Positions 8,275 through 16,608 of a stretch of DNA of 64,000 nucleotides are shown here, piece after piece (the first letter of the stretch is position 1; every line of letters starts with the position of its first letter). The DNA is from Devosia sp. GTDB taxonomy: Bacteria > Pseudomonadota > Alphaproteobacteria > Rhizobiales > Devosiaceae. The notes under the pieces are model-generated. The model searched no databases and was not told where the DNA came from. It saw nothing but the letters and a program-made list of their open reading frames with translations. Both the position numbers and the translations under genes were made by a program. The stretch is taken from assembly GCF_017307495.1 (NCBI RefSeq), contig NZ_JAFKHE010000018.1, forward strand, positions 141,459 to 205,458. Direction: 5' to 3'.

Positions 8275-9155
8275 CGGAGCGGCGCGGGATCATCCTCGCC
8301 GGAGGCGCCGGCACACGGCTGCATCCGGCGACGCTGACCGTCTCCAAGCAGTTGCTGCCGGTCTATGACAAGCCGATGGTGTACTATCCACTGTCGACGC
8401 TGATGCATGGCGGCATCCGCGAGGTGCTGGTCATCTCGACCCCCGATGACCTGCCGCGTTTCCGCATGCTGCTCGGCGACGGCAGCAAGTGGGGCATGGC
8501 GTTCCGCTACGTGGTGCAGCCGAGCCCGGACGGGCTGGCGCAGGCCTTCATCCTGGGCGCCGACTTCGTGGGCGGCCGGCGTTCGACGCTGATCCTCGGC
8601 GACAACATCTATTTCGGGCACGACCTGAGCAAGCTGCTGGCCGAGGCCGACAAGCGGCCGTCCGGTGCCAGCGTCTTCGCCTATCACGTCAACGACCCCG
8701 GCCGGTACGGCGTGGTCGAGTTCGACGGCATGGGCAAGGCGGTGTCGATCGAGGAGAAGCCGCAGGCGCCGAAATCGAACTATGCGGTCACCGGCCTCTA
8801 TTACTACGACGAGGAGGTTGCCGAACTGGCGCGCTGCCTCAAGCCGTCGGATCGGGGCGAGCTCGAGATCACCGATCTCAACCGGCTGTACCTGGAACGC
8901 GGCCAGCTGAATGTCGAGCTGATGGGGCGCGGCTTTGCCTGGCTGGATACCGGCACGCACGATTCCCTGCTCGAGGCTGGCCAGTTCATTGCCACGCTCG
9001 AGAAGCGCCAGGGTTTCAAGGTCGCCTGCCCCGAGGAGATCGCCTGGCGCAACGGCTGGATCGATGACGCGGCGTTGGAAAAGCTCGCGGAGCCGTTGAA
9101 GAAAAGCGGCTATGGCACCTATCTGCTGCAGATTTTGCGAGAGGGCCGCGGCTGA
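8271..9155 (+). CDS. rfbA: Glucose-1-phosphate thymidylyltransferase
   Basis: This enzyme joins glucose-1-phosphate and dTTP to give dTDP-glucose, the entry step to dTDP-rhamnose. The 294-residue protein starts [19 protein letters not shown], the nucleotide-binding loop, followed by [16 protein letters not shown]. It also shows GDNIYFGHD (metal and sugar site), VEFD and [22 protein letters not shown], all hallmarks of RmlA. Length matches the family. It overlaps rfbD by 4 bp and ends in TGATG shared with the rfbC start. Confidence 0.97.
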   Translation: MTERRGIILAGGAGTRLHPATLTVSKQLLPVYDKPMVYYPLSTLMHGGIREVLVISTPDDLPRFRMLLGDGSKWGMAFRYVVQPSPDGLAQAFILGADFVGGRRSTLILGDNIYFGHDLSKLLAEADKRPSGASVFAYHVNDPGRYGVVEFDGMGKAVSIEEKPQAPKSNYAVTGLYYYDEEVAELARCLKPSDRGELEITDLNRLYLERGQLNVELMGRGFAWLDTGTHDSLLEAGQFIATLEKRQGFKVACPEEIAWRNGWIDDAALEKLAEPLKKSGYGTYLLQILREGRG

Positions 9156-9703
9156 TGCACGTCACGAAGCTGGAGATCGAGGGGCTGATGACGTTCGAAC
9201 CGCGCGTCTTCAGCGACGATCGCGGCGCCTTCTTCGAGAGTTTCAACGACCGGGTGTTCCGCGAAGCCACCGGGTTCACCGGCCAGTTCGTACAGGACAA
9301 CCACTCGATCAGCCGCAAGGGCGTGGTGCGCGGGCTGCACTACCAGCTCGCGCCGCATGCGCAGGGCAAGCTTGTGCGCGTGGTCGCGGGGGCGGCGTTC
9401 GATGTGGCCGTCGACATCCGCCGGGGCTCGCCGACCTTCGGCCGATGGGCCGGGATCGAGCTCAGCGCCGGGAACCGCCGCCAGTTCTGGATTCCACCCG
9501 GGTTCGCGCACGGCTTCGCCGCGCTTGAGGACGACACCCAGTTCCTCTACAAAACCACGGATTTCTGGCACGGACCGAGCGAACGTGCGATCCGGTGGGA
9601 CGATCCCGGGCTGTCGATCGATTGGCCCCTGAGCGGCGCGCCGATCCTTTCGGGCAAGGATGCCGCCGCGCCGGGGCTCGACAGGGCCGAGCTCTTCAAC
9701 TGA
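9155..9703 (+). CDS. rfbC: dTDP-4-dehydrorhamnose 3,5-epimerase
   Basis: This 182-residue cupin-fold enzyme epimerises C3 and C5 of dTDP-4-keto-6-deoxyglucose, the third step of the rhamnose pathway. Typical RmlC motifs are present: SDDRGAFFESF, the substrate-binding FVQDNHSISRKGVVRGLHYQ with the catalytic His in GLHYQ, KLVRVVAGAAFDVAVDIRRGSPTFG, and WIPPGFAHGFAALEDDTQFLYKTT. Its ATG overlaps the rfbA stop as TGATG. With rfbA, rfbB and rfbD it completes the pathway in one operon. Confidence 0.97.
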   Translation: MHVTKLEIEGLMTFEPRVFSDDRGAFFESFNDRVFREATGFTGQFVQDNHSISRKGVVRGLHYQLAPHAQGKLVRVVAGAAFDVAVDIRRGSPTFGRWAGIELSAGNRRQFWIPPGFAHGFAALEDDTQFLYKTTDFWHGPSERAIRWDDPGLSIDWPLSGAPILSGKDAAAPGLDRAELFN

Positions 9704-9713
9704 CGGGACCATC

Positions 9714-10937
9714 TTGAACATTATCCGACTGTTCGTCCGCCAGGTGCTGTTCCCGTTCCTGCGGCTGCTGGTACGCGCCCTGCTGATGCCGGGCCTGGTC
9801 ATCGGCGACTGGATCGCCGGCTGGCGCCTCGCGCGGCAGGGCGACGTTGTCTCGATCGAGGCCTATTCGGAGGCGAGCGGCGGTACGTTCTGCGTGTTCC
9901 ACCTCTACCAGCGCTATACCTTGCCGGCCAACGTGGTCCACGCGATCGCCGTGCTCAAGGAGCTCGGCGTCAACGTTGTGGCGGTGAGCAACCTGCCGCT
10001 GGCCCCGGCCGAGCTCGAGCGGCTCAAGCCCTACCTTCACACCTTCATCCAGCGCCGCAACTTCGGCCGCGATTTCGGCGGGTACCGCCGCGGCGTGCTG
10101 CACGTGCTCGACCGGCATGCACCGGACCGGCTCATCCTGCTCAACGACAGCATCTTCTTTGCCCGGCGCGGCCTGCGCGAGTTCTTCACCGAGATGTCGC
10201 GGGACGGCGGGTTCATCGGCGCCAGCGAAAACCACGAGATCAGCCATCACGTCGGCAGCTACGCCCTGAGTTTCGGGCCGCAGGTGCTCAGCGACCCGCG
10301 CTTTCGCAAATACTGGCAGGACTACCGGTCGACCGAGATCCGCCCGCGCGTGATCTGGAACGGCGAGGCGGCGCTCAGCAAACTGGTCGAACAGACCATC
10401 AAGGTGCGGCCGCGGGTGATCTACTCGCTGCAGCGGCTCGACGCGGCGCTCAAGCAGGCGAGCTGGCGTGACCTGGTGGTGTCGGCCTCGCAGATGCCGG
10501 AGAACTATCAGGGGCACAATCCGCTGCGCCAGCTGGTGCGCGAGTCGCGCAAGCCGATGCGCGAGGCCCAGCCTGTGACCAAGGCCATGCTGCTCGACAG
10601 CGCCAGCCTGACCCTGCCGATGCCGGAAGAGGAACTGGTGCGGGACATGAACGCGCAGTACCGCCGCGAGCTGCAGCGCGACCTGCTCGACTACGTATTC
10701 CATGGCAGCCAGATCCACTGGGGCGCGCTGCTCCTGACGCAGTACCTGCAGATGCCCATCATCAAGCTCGATCTGGTGCTGCGCTCGATCTACGGGCTGG
10801 GCGAACTGGACAGCTTCGCCCCCTTCCTCACCGAGGACGAGTTCGCCGAGTTCCACCAGTTGGTCACGGCGCGCGGCGAGCCGATGATGCACGGCACGCT
10901 GAAGCAGAAGCTGATGATGATGACGGGGCTGATGTAG
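9714..10937 (+). CDS. RgpF-like rhamnan synthesis protein F family
   Basis: This 407-residue protein belongs to the RgpF/rhamnan-synthesis-F family, seen in rhamnose-glucose polysaccharide loci. Signature stretches are FCVFHLYQRYTLPANVVHAIAVLKELGVNVVAVSN and NFGRDFGGYRRGVLHVLDRHAPDRLILLNDSIFF (about residues 110-145). The N-terminus carries a hydrophobic, basic segment that may anchor it in the membrane. The start is uncertain: I use TTG 9714, 10 bp after the rfbC stop, because the only longer frame, from 9660, runs out of phase through the end of rfbC. The context supports a role in assembling a rhamnose-rich glycan. The exact reaction is unknown. Confidence 0.75.
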   Translation: MNIIRLFVRQVLFPFLRLLVRALLMPGLVIGDWIAGWRLARQGDVVSIEAYSEASGGTFCVFHLYQRYTLPANVVHAIAVLKELGVNVVAVSNLPLAPAELERLKPYLHTFIQRRNFGRDFGGYRRGVLHVLDRHAPDRLILLNDSIFFARRGLREFFTEMSRDGGFIGASENHEISHHVGSYALSFGPQVLSDPRFRKYWQDYRSTEIRPRVIWNGEAALSKLVEQTIKVRPRVIYSLQRLDAALKQASWRDLVVSASQMPENYQGHNPLRQLVRESRKPMREAQPVTKAMLLDSASLTLPMPEEELVRDMNAQYRRELQRDLLDYVFHGSQIHWGALLLTQYLQMPIIKLDLVLRSIYGLGELDSFAPFLTEDEFAEFHQLVTARGEPMMHGTLKQKLMMMTGLM

Positions 10938-11001
10938 GGCGAACTTTCATGATGGAAGGCCGCACGAGCATCGGACTTCGCCCGGTCGAGACTCCCGAGT
11001 T

Positions 11002-11721
11002 CTAGCTCGGTCCGATGCCCTCGAAGCGCTTCACCCGTCCATGCTCGAGTTCCAGCAGCTTGTTGCAGGTACGGGCAATCAGGTCGGGCTGATGGCTGGC
11101 GAGGATGATGATGCCGGCCTTCTCGGCCAGCTCGTCCATGCGGCGGGTGGCCTTGGCCTGGAAGGCCGCGTCGCCGGCGCCAATCCATTCATCCATAAGC
11201 AGAATCTGCGGCTCGAGCGTCGTGGCGATGGCGAAGGCCAGCCGCGCCCCCATGCCCTGGCTGTAGCTCTTGAACGGCATGTCGATGAACTCGCCGAGCT
11301 CGGAGAAGGCGATAATTTCATCGGTCTTTTCCGCGATCTCGGCCTCGCTCCAGCCATTGATGAGCCCGCGCAGCAGGATGTTGCGGCGACCCGTCGCCTC
11401 GGCGCGGAAACCGAGGTCGATATTGAACAGGGCATCGACGCGGCCAGCGACGGCGAGCGCCCCGCCCGTCGGTTCGTAGATCCCGTATAACACCTTGAGA
11501 AGCGTAGTCTTTCCGGCCCCGTTGGCTCCGACCAGCCCCAGCCGGTCGCCGGCCTTGAGCTCGAAGCTCACCCCGTCGAGGGCGGTGACGAAGCGACGGT
11601 TGCCGCTGCCGGAAATGGTGCCGCCGGTCTGCTGCTCGACGCGCTTGTCGCGCGGGCGGAGCGAGAGCCTTTCGCGCACTTCGTAGACAAGGCGCAGGTC
11701 GTGGGCGGAAATCGAGACCAT
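11002..11721 (-). CDS. Polysaccharide ABC exporter, ATP-binding subunit (KpsT/Wzt type)
   Basis: This 239-residue ATPase powers export of a lipid-linked glycan through the adjacent permease. It shows Walker A GANGAGKTT (about residues 84-92), an ABC signature of the form YSQGMGARL, and Walker B ILLMDEWIGAGD with the switch His in ASHQPD. The YSQGM form is characteristic of the Wzt/KpsT/TagH branch. It lacks the C-terminal carbohydrate-binding domain of the longer Wzt proteins, so substrate choice probably lies elsewhere. Its ATG overlaps the permease stop as TGATG. The pair is convergent to the rfb operon. Confidence 0.9.
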   Translation of the reverse strand: MVSISAHDLRLVYEVRERLSLRPRDKRVEQQTGGTISGSGNRRFVTALDGVSFELKAGDRLGLVGANGAGKTTLLKVLYGIYEPTGGALAVAGRVDALFNIDLGFRAEATGRRNILLRGLINGWSEAEIAEKTDEIIAFSELGEFIDMPFKSYSQGMGARLAFAIATTLEPQILLMDEWIGAGDAAFQAKATRRMDELAEKAGIIILASHQPDLIARTCNKLLELEHGRVKRFEGIGPS

Positions 11722-12506
11722 CAGACGATCAGCGCCACTTTCTTGCGGTAGGCGCCGAGCATAAGCACGGCAAGCGCCCAGACGACGAGGGTAAAGACGA
11801 TAGAGAAGGCGAATGAGCTCCAGTGCACGGTGCCGTCGACGATGGGCTGGCGCACCATGTCGAGGAAATAGGTGAACGGGTTCCAGTAGTAGAGCGCGCC
11901 GCGCAGGCCCCCCTCCCCTTCATGCGTCCAGAACAGCGGCGTCGCGAACATGGCGACCCGCATCAGGTTGGTGACGATGAACTGGCTATCGGGGAAGAAC
12001 ACGCCGAGGAAGCCGAACAAGGCCACAACCGCGGGCGAACAGACGAGGATGATGACGAGGCCGAGCCCGGCCCAGAGCCAGGCCGGCGTGATGTTCACCT
12101 GCGCGAAGACGAGGATGACGGCACAGCCGAACACGGCGTAGAGGCCGCGGATGACGTTCTGCAGCGTCACCCGCATCACGTAGGCGGAGAGCGGCAGGTT
12201 GGTGCCCCTGATGAAGCTCTGCTCGCGCTCGAACAGGGTCACCGCCTGCGAAATCGAGTCGTTCATGTAGTTCCAGACCAGCAAGCCGGTCGCCACATAG
12301 ATGGCGAACTGGGCCGAGGGGGCTGGCGCGAACACGAAGATGAACGTAGCCGCGAAGGCGAAATAGTTGATCAGCAGCCACAGCGGCCCGAGCGTGGTGC
12401 GCCGGTGCTGGTCGCCGATATCCTCGGTGGCGAGCGTGATCCAGACGCGGCGTCGGGCATAGCCCGCCGCCATGTCGGCCCAGGCATTGGCGAGAATTCT
12501 GTGCAT
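11721..12506 (-). CDS. Polysaccharide ABC exporter, ABC-2 permease subunit (KpsM/Wzm type)
   Basis: This 261-residue inner-membrane protein has six hydrophobic helices and belongs to the ABC-2 family. RTTLGPLWLLINYF near residue 35 is a family hallmark, and the C-terminal part holds YYWNPFTYFLDMVRQPI. With the downstream ATPase it would flip the assembled glycan to the periplasm. The ATG at 12506 is chosen because GTGGGG lies just upstream and the family N-terminus begins about here. A longer frame reaching 12656 runs into a palindromic repeat. No initiating transferase, polymerase or outer-membrane exporter is in the window. Confidence 0.88.
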   Translation of the reverse strand: MHRILANAWADMAAGYARRRVWITLATEDIGDQHRRTTLGPLWLLINYFAFAATFIFVFAPAPSAQFAIYVATGLLVWNYMNDSISQAVTLFEREQSFIRGTNLPLSAYVMRVTLQNVIRGLYAVFGCAVILVFAQVNITPAWLWAGLGLVIILVCSPAVVALFGFLGVFFPDSQFIVTNLMRVAMFATPLFWTHEGEGGLRGALYYWNPFTYFLDMVRQPIVDGTVHWSSFAFSIVFTLVVWALAVLMLGAYRKKVALIV

Positions 12507-12603
12507 CGGCCCCACGGGTGTTGTCGGCGCTCGGGTAGCACAGGCGCGGGATGGAGGGAATGAGGGCCGGTGCGTGGGGTAGAGTTGCGACGCCGCAGTC
12601 GGG

Positions 12604-12696
12604 CCTCCCTCCCCCTTGAGGGGAGGGATCGAGGGAGGGGGTCGTGCGGTGATCAACGATGGCCCCCACCCCCACGCCCTCCCCTCAGGAGGGGAG
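12604..12696. repeat. Palindromic intergenic repeat, type R3 copy a
   Basis: This element of about 93 bp has two GC-rich hairpin ends (CTCCCCTTGAGGGGAG type on the left, CTCCCCTCAGGAGGGGAG on the right) around a core containing GGTGATCAACGATGG. It matches the reverse complement of 56806-56905 over nearly its whole length, including the core. It lies immediately downstream of the DUF2793 stop codon. Confidence 0.85.
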
Positions 12697-12700
12697 CAGA

Positions 12701-13525
12701 TCAGCTGACCACAGCGCGATCCGCCACGCGCCGCCAGTTGGTGCCATCCGAGAAGGCGAGCGTCGCACCGCCCGCTTCGTTGGAGACGAAGATCATCTGG
12801 CCGGCACCGGCACTGGCGGCCGGGACGCCGGCGACGGTGTAAGGCTTGCAGCGGATCGGACCATCGACGTCGAGTTTCACCGCCGGCGAGGCCGTGCCGA
12901 TGCCGACCTTGCCCGATGTGTCGACCACCAGCGCCTCGGTCCAGGCCGAGCCATCCGGGCTGACCTTGATGTGCAGGTTATCGTCGCCTGCAGTGCCCAG
13001 TTCGGCGCGGCCCGAGAAGCTGGTCTGGTAGAGCAGGCTCGCCGTATCGCCCGATGAATGCTTGTTGAGTTTCACCTGTACGCCGGCCGAGGCGTTGGTG
13101 AACAGTACGGCTTCGCTGTCGACGGCGAGGCGGTTGGTATCGTCGGCGGCGGCGTTGATGCCGAGCCTTGGCACCTTGCCGTCGAGTCCGACGGTGGGCT
13201 GCCACGCCGTGCCGGTCCAGACGACGATGCCGCTCTCGTCGACAAGGTAGGCGATCCAGCCCGGCTCGGGCGCGTGGAACAGCCAGGCCGCGCCGTCCCA
13301 GGCTGCGATCTGGCCGGCCTTGCCGGCCCAGGCGCCGGTGGGGCCGGCGGCGACGATGTAGCGGTCGCCTTCGGCAGGGCTGGCCGGCGGAGCGGCAAGG
13401 TCGCGGTCGAGCACCGCGAGTTGTGCCAGCGTGTCGAGCGCCGCAATCGCTTCGTTGTGGGTGACGTGCTTGCCGGCCTGGGCTGGGAGAATGAACGGCA
13501 GTTTCAGGTGCGTACTGGTGGTCAC
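12701..13525 (-). CDS. DUF2793 domain protein, phage-tail-like
   Basis: This 274-residue protein of unknown function starts THLKLPFILPAQAGKHVTHNEAIAALDTLAQLAV, the DUF2793 pattern found in Hyphomicrobiales and Rhodobacterales, often near prophage or gene-transfer-agent tail genes. The N-terminal part has repeated short Trp-rich beta segments (AAWDGAAWLFHAPEPGWIAY, VVWTGTAWQP). The C-terminal part reads like a tail-fibre or adhesin stalk (TSGKVGIGTASPAVKLDVDGPI, then SDGTNWRRVAD). The GTG at 13525 follows GAGGGA; the frame extends upstream into repeat R1b, which is not coding. No other phage genes are near. A cell-surface or virion-like role is inferred. Confidence 0.7.
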   Translation of the reverse strand: MTTSTHLKLPFILPAQAGKHVTHNEAIAALDTLAQLAVLDRDLAAPPASPAEGDRYIVAAGPTGAWAGKAGQIAAWDGAAWLFHAPEPGWIAYLVDESGIVVWTGTAWQPTVGLDGKVPRLGINAAADDTNRLAVDSEAVLFTNASAGVQVKLNKHSSGDTASLLYQTSFSGRAELGTAGDDNLHIKVSPDGSAWTEALVVDTSGKVGIGTASPAVKLDVDGPIRCKPYTVAGVPAASAGAGQMIFVSNEAGGATLAFSDGTNWRRVADRAVVS

Positions 13526-13616
13526 GGCGTCCCTCGCGTGTTGTTGCGCGAAGGATAGGGCGCGCGGATGGAAGGGGGATAAGTGCGAGTGGGGATGCGC
13601 TCGGATCTGCCTTCTC

Positions 13617-13704
13617 CACCGGGTCATCCCCGCGAAAGCGGGGATCTCCGTTGGCCGCGCGCACCGCAAACAGAGGTTCCCGCTTTCGCGGGAATGACCC
13701 GGTG
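13617..13704. repeat. Palindromic intergenic repeat, type R1 copy b
   Basis: This 88-bp element is bounded by perfect CACCGGGTCAT and ATGACCCGGTG ends. It has the same internal hairpins as copy a at 4976-5062 (CCCCGCGAAAGCGGGG and TTCCCGCTTTCGCGGGAA). The middle about 25 bp differs from copy a, which suggests that the arms are the conserved part. It lies 20 bp downstream of the epimerase stop codon. Confidence 0.9.
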
Positions 13705-13724
13705 GGTTGTGGGACGAACGGCGT

Positions 13725-14150
13725 TCAGGCCGGCTGCAGCTCGGGCTTGACCTCTTCGAGCTCGATCAGCGTGCCATCGAAATCCTTGGGGTGGAGGAAC
13801 ACTACCGGGAGGCCGTGGGCGCCGATCCTGGGCTTGCCATCGCCGAGCACGCGGGCGCCGGCCTCGGTGAGGGTGCGGATGGCCGAGGCGAGGTCGGCCA
13901 CCTCGTAGCAGACATGGTGCATGCCGCCCGACGGGTTGTTCTCGAGGAATTTCGCCACCGGCGAGTTGGCCCCGAGCGGGGTCATCAGCTCGATCTTGGT
14001 GTTTTCGAGCTGGACAAAGACGACGGTGACGCCGTGCTCGGGCAGGTCGTGCGGGGCATGCACATCGGCGCCGAGCAGGTCGCGATACTTCGCGGCGGCG
14101 GCAGCGAGATCGGGAACGACGATGGCAACGTGGTTGAGGCGACCGATCAT
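13725..14150 (-). CDS. mce: Methylmalonyl-CoA epimerase
   Basis: This 141-residue VOC-superfamily enzyme converts (S)- to (R)-methylmalonyl-CoA, linking propionyl-CoA carboxylase to the mutase. Two beta-alpha-beta-beta-beta modules are visible: RLNHVAIVVPDLAAAAAKYRDLLGA and GGMHHVCYEVADLASAIRTLTEAG. His residues in NHVAI and HHVCYEV and the final FDGTLIELEE Glu form the metal site. Length is typical. It lies on the same strand as the mutase and pccA, with repeat elements in the gaps, and completes the propionate module. Confidence 0.94.
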   Translation of the reverse strand: MIGRLNHVAIVVPDLAAAAAKYRDLLGADVHAPHDLPEHGVTVVFVQLENTKIELMTPLGANSPVAKFLENNPSGGMHHVCYEVADLASAIRTLTEAGARVLGDGKPRIGAHGLPVVFLHPKDFDGTLIELEEVKPELQPA

Positions 14151-14172
14151 TCAAAGCTCCGGGCGATGGCGA

Positions 14173-14298
14173 AAGGCCCCCTCACCCGCCATTGCGCGGC
14201 GACCTCTCCCCCAGAGGGAGAGGTGTCGCTGTGGCGGGGCCGGTTCCTCACCTCTCCCTCGGGGGAGGGGTCGGCCGAAGGCCGGGTAAGGGGGCCTT
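14173..14298. repeat. Palindromic intergenic repeat, type R2 copy c (diverged)
   Basis: This 126-bp element has terminal inverted ends AAGGCCCCCTCACCCG and CGGGTAAGGGGGCCTT and two internal CCTCTCCC/GGGAGAGG hairpins. It shares the CCCCTCACCCGCC start and the GAAGG-C-CGGGT end with the two copies around the DUF559 gene, but the middle differs. It fills the gap between the mutase stop and the epimerase start. Confidence 0.8.
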
Positions 14299-14304
14299 CC
14301 GGGA

Positions 14305-16434
14305 TCATCGGTTCGATAACCTCCCCTCGATCTGGTTCAGCACCGAGAACGCCGCTTCGAGGACGTTGGTGCCGGGGCCGAAGATTTCGGCCACGCCGGA
14401 TTGACGAAGGAACTCATAGTCTTGCTCCGGGATGACGCCGCCGACGATGACGGTGACGTCGCCGAGGCCCCTGCCCTTCAGTTCGCCGATCAGCTCGGGG
14501 ACGAGGGTCTTGTGGCCGGCGGCGAGGGAGGAGACACCGACGGCATCGACCTTCAGGTCTGCGACGTGGTCGGCGACTTCGGGGGCGGTTTCGAACAGGT
14601 CGCCCATGTGGACGACAAAGCCGAGGTCGGCGAAGGCGGTGGCGATGACCTTGGCGCCGCGATCGTGGCCGTCCTGGCCCATCTTGGCGATGAAGATGGC
14701 CGGCGGGCGGTGCTCGGCGGTCTCGAAGCCTTTGATGCGCCGCTGCAATTCCGCGAACTGCGGGTCGTCGTGGTAGCTCTGTGCATAGACGCCAGAGATG
14801 ACGCGGGTGACGGCGGAGTGGCGGCCGAAGACCGCCTCGAGGGCGGCGGAAATCTCGCCCAGCGTGGCGCGGGCGCGCGCGGCCTCGACGCTGGCGGCGA
14901 GCAGGTTTCCGCCGGATTCTGCGTTTTCCTGCAATGACTTGAGCGCGGCAGCTACGGCATCCGGATCGCGGGTGCGGCGGATGTCGGCGAGGCGGGCAAT
15001 CTGCTCGTCGCGGACCTTGTGGTTGTCGATCTCGCGGATGACGATTGGTTCTTCGTTTTCAAGGCGATAGCGGTTGACGCCGACAATGACGTCCTCGCCG
15101 CGGTCGACGCGGGCCTGGCGCAGGGCGGCGGCCTTCTCGATCTCGAGCTTCGGCGTGCCGGCCTGCACCGCGGCGGTCATGCCGCCCTCGGATTCCACCT
15201 TCGAAATCAGGGCACTGGCGCGCTCTACCAGATCGGCGGTCAGGGCCTCGATGTAGTACGAGCCGCCGAGCGGATCGACCACGTCGGTGACGCGGCTCTC
15301 GTGCTGCAGGATCAGCTGGGTATTGCGGGCGATGCGGGCGGAGAATTCCGTCGGCAGCGCAATGGCTTCGTCGAAGGAGTTGGTGTGGAGGCTCTGGGTG
15401 CCGCCGAGCACCGCCGCCAGCGCCTCGATAGTGGTGCGGACGATGTTGTTGTGCGGGTCCTGCTCGGTCAGCGACACTCCACTGGTCTGGCAGTGTGTGC
15501 GCAGGACCAACGATCTTCCATCCTTGGCCCCCAGCCGCGTCATGAACTTCTGCCAGAGGGTTCGGGCCGCGCGGAGCTTGGCGACCTCGAGGAACAGGTT
15601 CATGCCGATGCCGAAGAAGAAGCTCAGGCGCGGCGCGAAGGAATCGATGTCGAGGCCGCGCGCCTGCGCCGAGCGCACGTATTCGATGCCGTCGGCGATG
15701 GTGTAGGCGAGCTCCTGCACCGCCGTCGCCCCGGCCTCGTGCATGTGGTAGCCCGAGATCGAGATCGAGTTGAATTTCGGCATATGCTCGGCGGTGTAGG
15801 CGATGATGTCGCCGACGATGCGCATGCTCGGCTCGGGCGGGTAGATATAGGTGTTGCGGACCATGAACTCCTTGAGGATGTCGTTCTGGATGGTCCCGTC
15901 GAGCTGCGCCTGCTTGACCCCCTGCTCCTCGGCCGCGACGATGAACATGGCGAGCACCGGCAGCACGGCGCCGTTCATGGTCATCGAGACCGACATCTGA
16001 TCGAGCGGGATGCCGTCGAACAGGATCTTCATGTCCTCGACGCTGTCGATGGCGACACCGGCCTTGCCGACATCGCCGGTAACGCGCGGGTGGTCGCTGT
16101 CATAGCCGCGGTGGGTGGCGAGGTCGAAGGCGACGCTGAGGCCCTTCTGCCCGGCGGCGAGGTTCTTGCGATAGAAGTCGTTGCTTTCCCGGGCGGTGGA
16201 GAAGCCGGCGTATTGCCGGATGGTCCACGGGCGGTTGGCGTACATGGTGGCGCGCACGCCGCGGGTGAACGGGGCCGCGCCCGGCAGGCCGGGATCGGTG
16301 GTGACGTCGTCGGGGAAATAGGCCGGGCGGACCGGAAGGTCGCCGTAGTCGCGGTTGAGGGACTCGACCGGGGTGTCGCGGAGGTCCTTCTGGGCGAGCT
16401 TGGCCCAGTCGGCGAAGGTGGGGCGGCTAGACAT
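14305..16434 (-). CDS. scpA: Methylmalonyl-CoA mutase (B12-dependent)
   Basis: This 709-residue homodimer-type mutase rearranges (R)-methylmalonyl-CoA to succinyl-CoA using adenosylcobalamin. The N-terminal TIM barrel (about residues 30-550) contains the substrate-binding [23 protein letters not shown] and [20 protein letters not shown]. The C-terminal cobalamin domain (about 575-709) has [13 protein letters not shown], with H590 as the lower cobalt ligand of the DxHxxG motif. ATG 16434 is chosen because the protein then begins as family members do; a longer frame to 16575 translates repeat R5. Alphaproteobacterial mutases are typically single chains like this. No B12 riboswitch is seen upstream. 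Confidence 0.96.
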   Translation of the reverse strand: MSSRPTFADWAKLAQKDLRDTPVESLNRDYGDLPVRPAYFPDDVTTDPGLPGAAPFTRGVRATMYANRPWTIRQYAGFSTARESNDFYRKNLAAGQKGLSVAFDLATHRGYDSDHPRVTGDVGKAGVAIDSVEDMKILFDGIPLDQMSVSMTMNGAVLPVLAMFIVAAEEQGVKQAQLDGTIQNDILKEFMVRNTYIYPPEPSMRIVGDIIAYTAEHMPKFNSISISGYHMHEAGATAVQELAYTIADGIEYVRSAQARGLDIDSFAPRLSFFFGIGMNLFLEVAKLRAARTLWQKFMTRLGAKDGRSLVLRTHCQTSGVSLTEQDPHNNIVRTTIEALAAVLGGTQSLHTNSFDEAIALPTEFSARIARNTQLILQHESRVTDVVDPLGGSYYIEALTADLVERASALISKVESEGGMTAAVQAGTPKLEIEKAAALRQARVDRGEDVIVGVNRYRLENEEPIVIREIDNHKVRDEQIARLADIRRTRDPDAVAAALKSLQENAESGGNLLAASVEAARARATLGEISAALEAVFGRHSAVTRVISGVYAQSYHDDPQFAELQRRIKGFETAEHRPPAIFIAKMGQDGHDRGAKVIATAFADLGFVVHMGDLFETAPEVADHVADLKVDAVGVSSLAAGHKTLVPELIGELKGRGLGDVTVIVGGVIPEQDYEFLRQSGVAEIFGPGTNVLEAAFSVLNQIEGRLSNR

Positions 16435-16449
16435 CGAGCACTTGGCCTC

Positions 16450-16598
16450 CCCCCACCCTAGCTTCGCTGCGGCCGCGATGCGGCCAAGCTGCGCTACCCT
16501 CCCCACGAGGGGGAGGGAGGACTGTGGCACCGACGAAGCCCAATCGTCTCCCTCCCCCTTGTGGGGAGGGAACAAGGGTGGGGGTGCCCCACGCTCGG
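16450..16598. repeat. Palindromic intergenic repeat, type R5
   Basis: This element of about 149 bp has ends CCCCCCACCCTAG and GGGTGGGGGTG. It contains an internal long hairpin (CTTCGCTGCGGCCGC / GCGGCCAAGCTGCG) and two CCCTCCCC...GGGGAGGG stems. It occupies nearly all of the gap between the mutase start and the pccA stop. The ends resemble type R3, but the interior is unrelated. Confidence 0.75.
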
Positions 16599-16608
16599 AC
16601 GTCGAACA

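Noticed and set aside
13526..13669. N-terminal extension of the DUF2793 protein
   Set aside because: The extension translates part of repeat R1b; GTG 13525 has a ribosome site and starts the DUF2793 consensus.
14151..14304. Cobalamin riboswitch before the mutase or epimerase
   Set aside because: The gaps around the B12-dependent mutase are filled by palindromic repeats; no B12-box-like GCCACTG sequence was seen.
16435..16575. N-terminal extension of methylmalonyl-CoA mutase
   Set aside because: The extra codons translate repeat R5; the family N-terminus begins at ATG 16434.
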